From the NCBI RefSeq assembly GCF_000151315.2, contig NW_011887306.1, positions 127,357 through 191,356 on the forward strand: DNA of 64,000 nt, read 5' to 3'. The position numbers and the translations under genes were made by a program. The notes under the pieces are model-generated. The model searched no databases. It saw nothing but the letters and a program-made list of their open reading frames with translations, and was not told where the DNA came from. This document shows positions 58,865-64,000 of the stretch, one piece after another. Source of the stretch: Capsaspora owczarzaki ATCC 30864 (taxonomy: Eukaryota > Opisthokonta > Filasterea). Each line of letters begins with the position of its first letter. The stretch's first letter is position 1.

Positions 58865-61800
58865 CTACTCTGCCATGGGCTGGGATCCGGACTTCCGAGA
58901 AGCAATGAACGCTTCAATGCGCTGCTTGAGCTCGGTTTCTGCGATACAACGAAAAACAAACACAACGTCAACAACAAAAGCCTGTCACTTCACGGTCACT
59001 TCACTGTCGCATAATGACACAAGAAGAACATTCTCTTACGAGGCTCGGCCATCTCCATGGTCAACGGCGTGCGGTTGTACGGGTCGTACTCGCCGTTGGA
59101 AATGAGATGTGTCCTCAACGTGCTGCGATCCACCACGACCTGACTAGCAGGCAGGAGCACTGGATCCGTCATCAGTGAGAACAGCATTCCGTCTGCGAGC
59201 CCCGGATTTAGTCGGATCCCAAAAAAAAAAGCAAACACATCAAAAATGAGCCTTTTGCAACGAGATCAACTCAAAAGCATCCCCCCTTCATGCAAAAGAA
59301 AATTCCACCGACCAAGGAATTCATCGGGAATCTCGCCCAGATCGACTTCCGTCCGCTTGTCCGCCGCAAGAGTATCCTCAGCAAGTTGGACGATGGACGC
59401 AAAATGCTCAATGGTATCCTGGACGGCGCCAATCACAACAGCAAAGAGCAGCCAAAGAATCAAGGTGAATAACAGCCCGACGACACACGAGCATGCACTG
59501 CCCTTCCCCCCCCCTCCTCCACCCCTTTTTAATGGATCTCCACTCCACAATCAACATTCAGACCAGCGTACCGGCTGAGCAAGGGAGTGGCGCGACAAAA
59601 TGTCGACCGCATTCCGCAGAATGTCGGGCTGGAAGGAGCGACCATCACGTGCCATGGCGCGCACAAAATCTTGACGAATGGTCTGATCGGGCAGCTTGGG
59701 CGCGAGATTCAAAAAGATCTGCACCAGGTTGACGATAAACTGGCGCGGATTCCAGCCGTACTTGTCGGCATTCTTCACCTTGAGCTTTTGTGCGTCGGGG
59801 CCGGCCATGCGCACAAGGTTGTGGTCGAGCATGGGTGCCAGACGATCAATCATTTCGGGAAGCAAGAACGCCTCTGGGACGGTCTGCGTCAAGAACATGA
59901 ACATGGAAATCATCTCCTTGCCAAAGGCCAGGTAGCTCTTGACCTGGTTTTCGGCAGCGTTGAACGCCGCCTCGCGGCTCTGGCGCTCTTCTTGAGGCGT
60001 CGCAGCCCAAGCGGCAGCATTGTCCCTCAAGTGGTCGATATCGCGAATCTCGCCGAGTTTTGCCATCGCCTCGTCGATCAGGAACGTGACATCCGTCATC
60101 AGGAGGTTGATGTACCGGACAAAGCACTCGGTCGTGCTGTTGCAGCACACCAAACACCCCAAAAAAGGAACAAAACGGAAACAGTGAGCAGCAACCACTT
60201 TTGGACCACGACGACGAAATGTTTGGTTGGTCTCGTGGCAAACAAATACCTGCTTTTAACCAGCTGAGCGAGGTGGTCGGGCGATGTCCACAAGTTCTTG
60301 ACGATTTGGGCAATGTTGTAGCGAATGTTAAACTTGTCGTAGAACTGAGTGTGGCTGCCAGTGTTTTCAACGTCTGGAAACGAGCAAAAAGCAAAGTGTT
60401 TCGTCAGTCATTCCGCGATACAAATCCTGCCCCACAAATCGACCCTGTCGCTCTACTTGCCAGCAAAAAACTGAATCAAGGACGGAGTCAGGTGCTCGAT
60501 GGCAAGCGGATGGCGCTCGATCAGCTGGCCAAAGCGATTCACGCGTTGCCCGGTGAACTCGGGGGTGAGGCGGGTAATAATCTCCACAAGCTTGGCACGC
60601 AGGTACGGATTGCGAATGTACGAGACGCTTGCAATGAACGTCACAATAAATCGGATGAGCGGATCCAGCGAAATGCGATCCACCACGTTGGGAGCCATGC
60701 GCGTCACAAAGACCAAAAACTCGGCAATGTCCTCAACAAAGTACTCGGGCAGGGAGGCAAACACTTGAGGAAGAGCTTCGGGCAACGGAAGTCCGGCGTT
60801 TTTGGGGTCGACAATCTTGAGCAGCCATTGCGCAACAAAGCTGTAGAAAGACAGTGTGTGCAGCAACGAGTCCGGATCGGCCAAGATGGTCTCGTACGCG
60901 AGTTGTTGGCTCCGGATTTCCTCCTCCATGCTCTGAAAGAAAAAAAAATGGACAGGTCAGTGTGCACTCCTCAGGGAACAAGGAAGCGACGACAAGTGCA
61001 AAAACTGACACAAAACAGTGAACATACCTTCAGCTTCTTCACGGCTTGCTCGTACTGAGCTGCTTGAGGGGTGCCTTGCCACTGGGCGCGTTGGCCCTCA
61101 ATCTGCTCAAGGCGAGTCTTGATCTCCTGCATATTCCGGAACAACGGCTCCAGCTTGTGGTGCGTCGCCACAACGCCGATGTGATGTGCGGCCATCGTCA
61201 TGTAGAAGCACTCGGTGATAAAGTTTGGAGGGTTGACTGGAAAAAGGAAACAGAAAAAGAGTGCGAAAAAACAACGAGCAGGCAAACAAAAAAGTGAGAG
61301 CTCTCGACCATTGGGATGTAAGGCCGAGCAGCAAGCAGGGGCATACACTCGGTGATTTTGGTAGAGTCGTCGATGAGCTGTTTCTTTTGCGCTTGTTGGA
61401 AGGCCTGGGTGCGCGCAAAGTTGCGCTGATCAATCCAGCGGCTGACTTCATCGGCAGCAGCGGCAATCTTTGTTTCGTCCCCGACATGCACGCGAGAGTC
61501 AGGATGCAAGAGGTAGCCGTTGTCGATCTTGGCCATCTGCGTGAGCGAAACCAAAGCAGGAACGCAAGCAAAGTGACGAGTTGATTGTTAGTCTGGTTCT
61601 CGTCATCATGAACAGCATGGCACAAAACAACAACTAGGCTCGTCAACTGACGTTGGGATTGATAGGGTCGGCAAACTTGTCACTCAAGCGCAGCAGCACG
61701 CCGACAAGATTGAAGCAGAATCCATCCGTGCTGTGATGTTGGAACGATGCCTGATCGCATGGAAAGGAATCATGCAAGTGACACAATTAGCTCAAGTTGC

Positions 61801-63845
61801 TCATCGAGACACGGGAATGTCCCCACCGCCGCTGTGCAACAACCAATCTCGCGAAGAAAAACAACCATTCCCGTACCCGCATTTGTGCTCGCTTGGCGTT
61901 GATCGAGATTGCTCGAGAGAAAAAGTCGAGCACTTTCTCTCGCTCATCCTTTGGCTTGAGCAGCTGAAGCATGACTGTGTGAAGCTTTTCCTGGACAAGA
62001 CGCATGCCAGACCGAACGGACGCCATTGCTGCTTGCACGTCGCTCGACAGCTGCTTGGTGGGGTCGGCAAAGAATCGCGTATACACTGGCTCGGGCGGAG
62101 CAAGCAAGGCGGCCACAGACGTGGGAGCGGCAACAGCATCCGGGAAGGCTGAGAGCGCAAAGAATGGCGCCAAGAGCGCCTTGGACTCGAATTCGCGGCC
62201 GTTCGCTGCCTCGGGCAGAAAGTCGGGGTGCGAGACAATCGCAGTGCAGATCGACTTGTAGCCAACAAGCTCTGTGAGCACGCCCAAATAGGTCTGGAAG
62301 ACATCGGCCAGCGTGCACCGACGCATGGCGCGCGAGAAAGCCGACAGAATCGGGTGGAAGACTGTCGAAATGTCCTCCTTCTCGAATCGAGCGATAAAGC
62401 TGGCCAGGAACGGAGCTGGCATGCCGTGCGGTGTGTCTGAGTCGCGGATCATGTGCTGGACAAACTGATCAAAGAGTGATTGCGGTTGGCTAAAATCGAA
62501 AGAATGAGCAAGGTGTGAGTTTGTGTTTTCTCGATGGTGGTGCGACTCCCCCTGATTCAGCGCAAAGCTCTTACAAGCTTGGTGAGACCTGTAGTAATGA
62601 GTCGGGGTACTGCAGAAAGATGCCAGTGTACGAGATCAGCAGCTGCTGCGCGTTTGCGAGCAGCTCTGAACGTAATGAGGACCCCGTCTGTTGACACAAA
62701 GAGTAAGTGCTCGAGCTCTGATACCAATGTGTAGAATCGGAAACAAAAAGGGGGGGGGGCGCTGTACCCGTGGAAGCATGCGCTGTTCATGGTCACAGAC
62801 TCCGAAAGCGCGAAACATGAAGGGTAGAACTTGATCTGGATGGCCCGCAAATCCGGCCAGGCGCTCGATCAGAAGCCGCTCTGTCATGTCTGCAGTGAAT
62901 TGCATTGGGGCTGTGTAGACGAGCGGTGAAGACGAGGCAACAAACAAACAAGTGAGGTTTTTTGTTGTTTTTTTTTTTTTTTTTTGGTCGCGCGAGACGT
63001 CAAAACCCATACCAGATTCGGACAGAAGCTCGGCAGCCAGAGAATCCAGGTACATCAGAGGAGCTGGGCAGGGCTGCAATTGGGGCGGGGTGTTCCAGCA
63101 AAAGTCAGTGCAGAGGCAAGTTTGAACTGAGACGATGAATACAGCCAAAATGTACCTGAAGCGAGACCTCCAACACGCGTGCAAGCAAGGCGTGCGTCCA
63201 CTCTGGGTTTAAGCTCGTCTCTGGCGCCTGACTCTGCGTCGTCGGTCGCACGGGCTACCGGTTGGCAAGGCCAGAATGGAGATGTTGAGTGACGAGTTTT
63301 TCCAGAAATCTGCTCGGCGCAGTTCAGTGAATGCAACAAACGCTTGAATCGCCTTACCGAAGTGCACATCGGACTAGCCTGAGATGGTGCAGGTGAAGTC
63401 ACGCGTTGGATCGGCTTCGGTGCAACAGGACTGGGAGCAGGAGCGGGTGAAGCAGCAGGCGGTGGCGATGCAGGAGCAGTTCCGCTGACACTCGCAGCCG
63501 GTCTGATTGAACAATGAAGAAGCAACAATGGTGAATGCACACTCGTGAGTCTCGAAACTTTGGTCCAATGCAATGCAATGCAATGCATGACGCGTTTTCA
63601 CTGAAGCAGCAGCAGTCGAAAAGTGATGATGTCAACGTTGGAGCGCAGCGAGCGAATCACTTGAACTTGGCATTCGAAAACGCAAGAGAGAAGCGCTATG
63701 AACGAGAGTGAAGAGAGAGAGAAAGCGAAGGGTTGATCTCGAGAGAGAGCAGAAAGGAAGGATGGAAGATGTGTGCAATGGTGACTGACGTGGTCGACTG
63801 GGCTTGGGAGGCCTGTCCCATGCGCGCGAGACGCTTGGCTCGAAT
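58865..63845 (-). CDS. Ubiquitin chain-elongation factor E4, UFD2/UBE4 (5' end unresolved)
   Basis: About a dozen or more exons on the minus strand; the first recognised exon is 63845-63790 (IRAKRLARMGQASQAQ, like the UBE4B start IRRRRLARL), in phase 0 after an acceptor, so the start exon lies further 5', perhaps beyond the window. A Pro/Ala-rich linker (~63503-63358) follows, then the helical UFD2 core: HALLARVLEVSLQ, MTERLLIERLAGFAGHPD, RMLPR, SLFDQFVQHMIRDSD, FARTQAFQQAQKKQLID, NFITECFYMTMAAHHIG, FYSFVAQWLLKIVDP, YDKFNIRYNIAQIVKNLW, FVRYINLLMTDVTFLIDEAM and NADKYGWNPRQFIVNLVQIF. A C-terminal U-box (LFSLMTDPVLLPASQVVVDR; YDPYNRTPLTM) lies at ~59040-59195, and the last exon ends at 58865. 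The U-box supplies E3/E4 activity; UFD2 works with p97/CDC48. Confidence 0.9.
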
Positions 63846-64000
63846 CTACGTAGCAGAAGTGTTGGATTGAGAGGGAGAAGGAGAAGGGAAAGGGAAAGGG
63901 GAAAGGGGAAAGGGAAAGGGGAAAAAGGGTTGGAGTGAGTGAGTGAGTGAACGGATCATTGAACAAGTCAAAGTCAAAAAAAAAAAAAAAAAAAATTCTA
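63846..64000. other. Window end: upstream or first-intron DNA of UFD2
   Basis: Contains GGGAAA-type purine repeats (about 63887-63927), GAGT repeats and a poly-A run of ~20 near 63976-63995. No exon seen, so the UFD2 start is not assignable. Confidence 0.5.

Overview
The window is nuclear DNA of a compact, unicellular eukaryote. Genes are dense, spliced with short GT-AG introns, moderately GC-rich, and coding and intergenic DNA both carry many simple repeats. Clear homologues of animal/fungal cell-biology genes are present (BMS1, COG6, SURF4, UBC12/UBE2M, OTU1/YOD1, UFD2/UBE4, an SMPD3-type neutral sphingomyelinase, a GRIP golgin). Together with class C receptors, an LRR-kinase and a Tc1/mariner element, this gene mix suggests a unicellular relative of animals, for example a filasterean such as Capsaspora. 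The species is an inference; nothing in the sequence names it.

Layout. 1-385: tail of a PH-domain gene. 612-3187 (-): a nine-exon LRR-kinase in which most LRRs are one 84-nt exon each. 4339-6090 (+): neutral sphingomyelinase. 6262-9471 (+): GRIP-domain golgin. 9592-38476: an accessory block with two class C GPCR-like receptors (R1 9592-13159, R2 30209-34133) and three very large LRR proteins with GTPase domains (G1 13918-18392, G2 about 24035-29990, G3 34271-38476), all on the + strand in the order R1-G1-G2-R2-G3. Between G1 and G2 lies a broken minus-strand P-loop NTPase gene of Crinkler/RHS-like type (19063-23705), itself interrupted by an intact-looking Tc1/mariner element (21071-22723). 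R1 contains a 394-base assembly gap.

38648-63845 is mostly housekeeping: an unrecognised seven-exon gene (+), BMS1 (-), an orphan 409-aa gene (+), OTU1/YOD1 (-), COG6 (+), an enoyl-CoA hydratase-family gene (+), UBC12 (-), a small orphan (-), SURF4 (-) and UFD2/UBE4 (-, 5' end possibly outside the window). Several pairs are divergent with short shared upstream regions (BMS1/orphan, OTU1/COG6, LRR-kinase/sphingomyelinase).

Most interesting is the R/G block. The three G proteins share one architecture that I do not recognise as a described family: ribonuclease-inhibitor-like LRRs, then a decayed Ras-like G domain, then a second P-loop GTPase, then a Cys-rich (probably zinc) module, then a long helical tail. 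They are interleaved with surface receptors that share exon structure with each other. A receptor-plus-cytosolic-GTPase sensing module is a reasonable hypothesis, inferred from domain content and gene order only. Exon boundaries given below were placed by eye from splice consensus, reading phase and homology; most gene totals close to an exact multiple of three, but a few boundaries may be off by one base.
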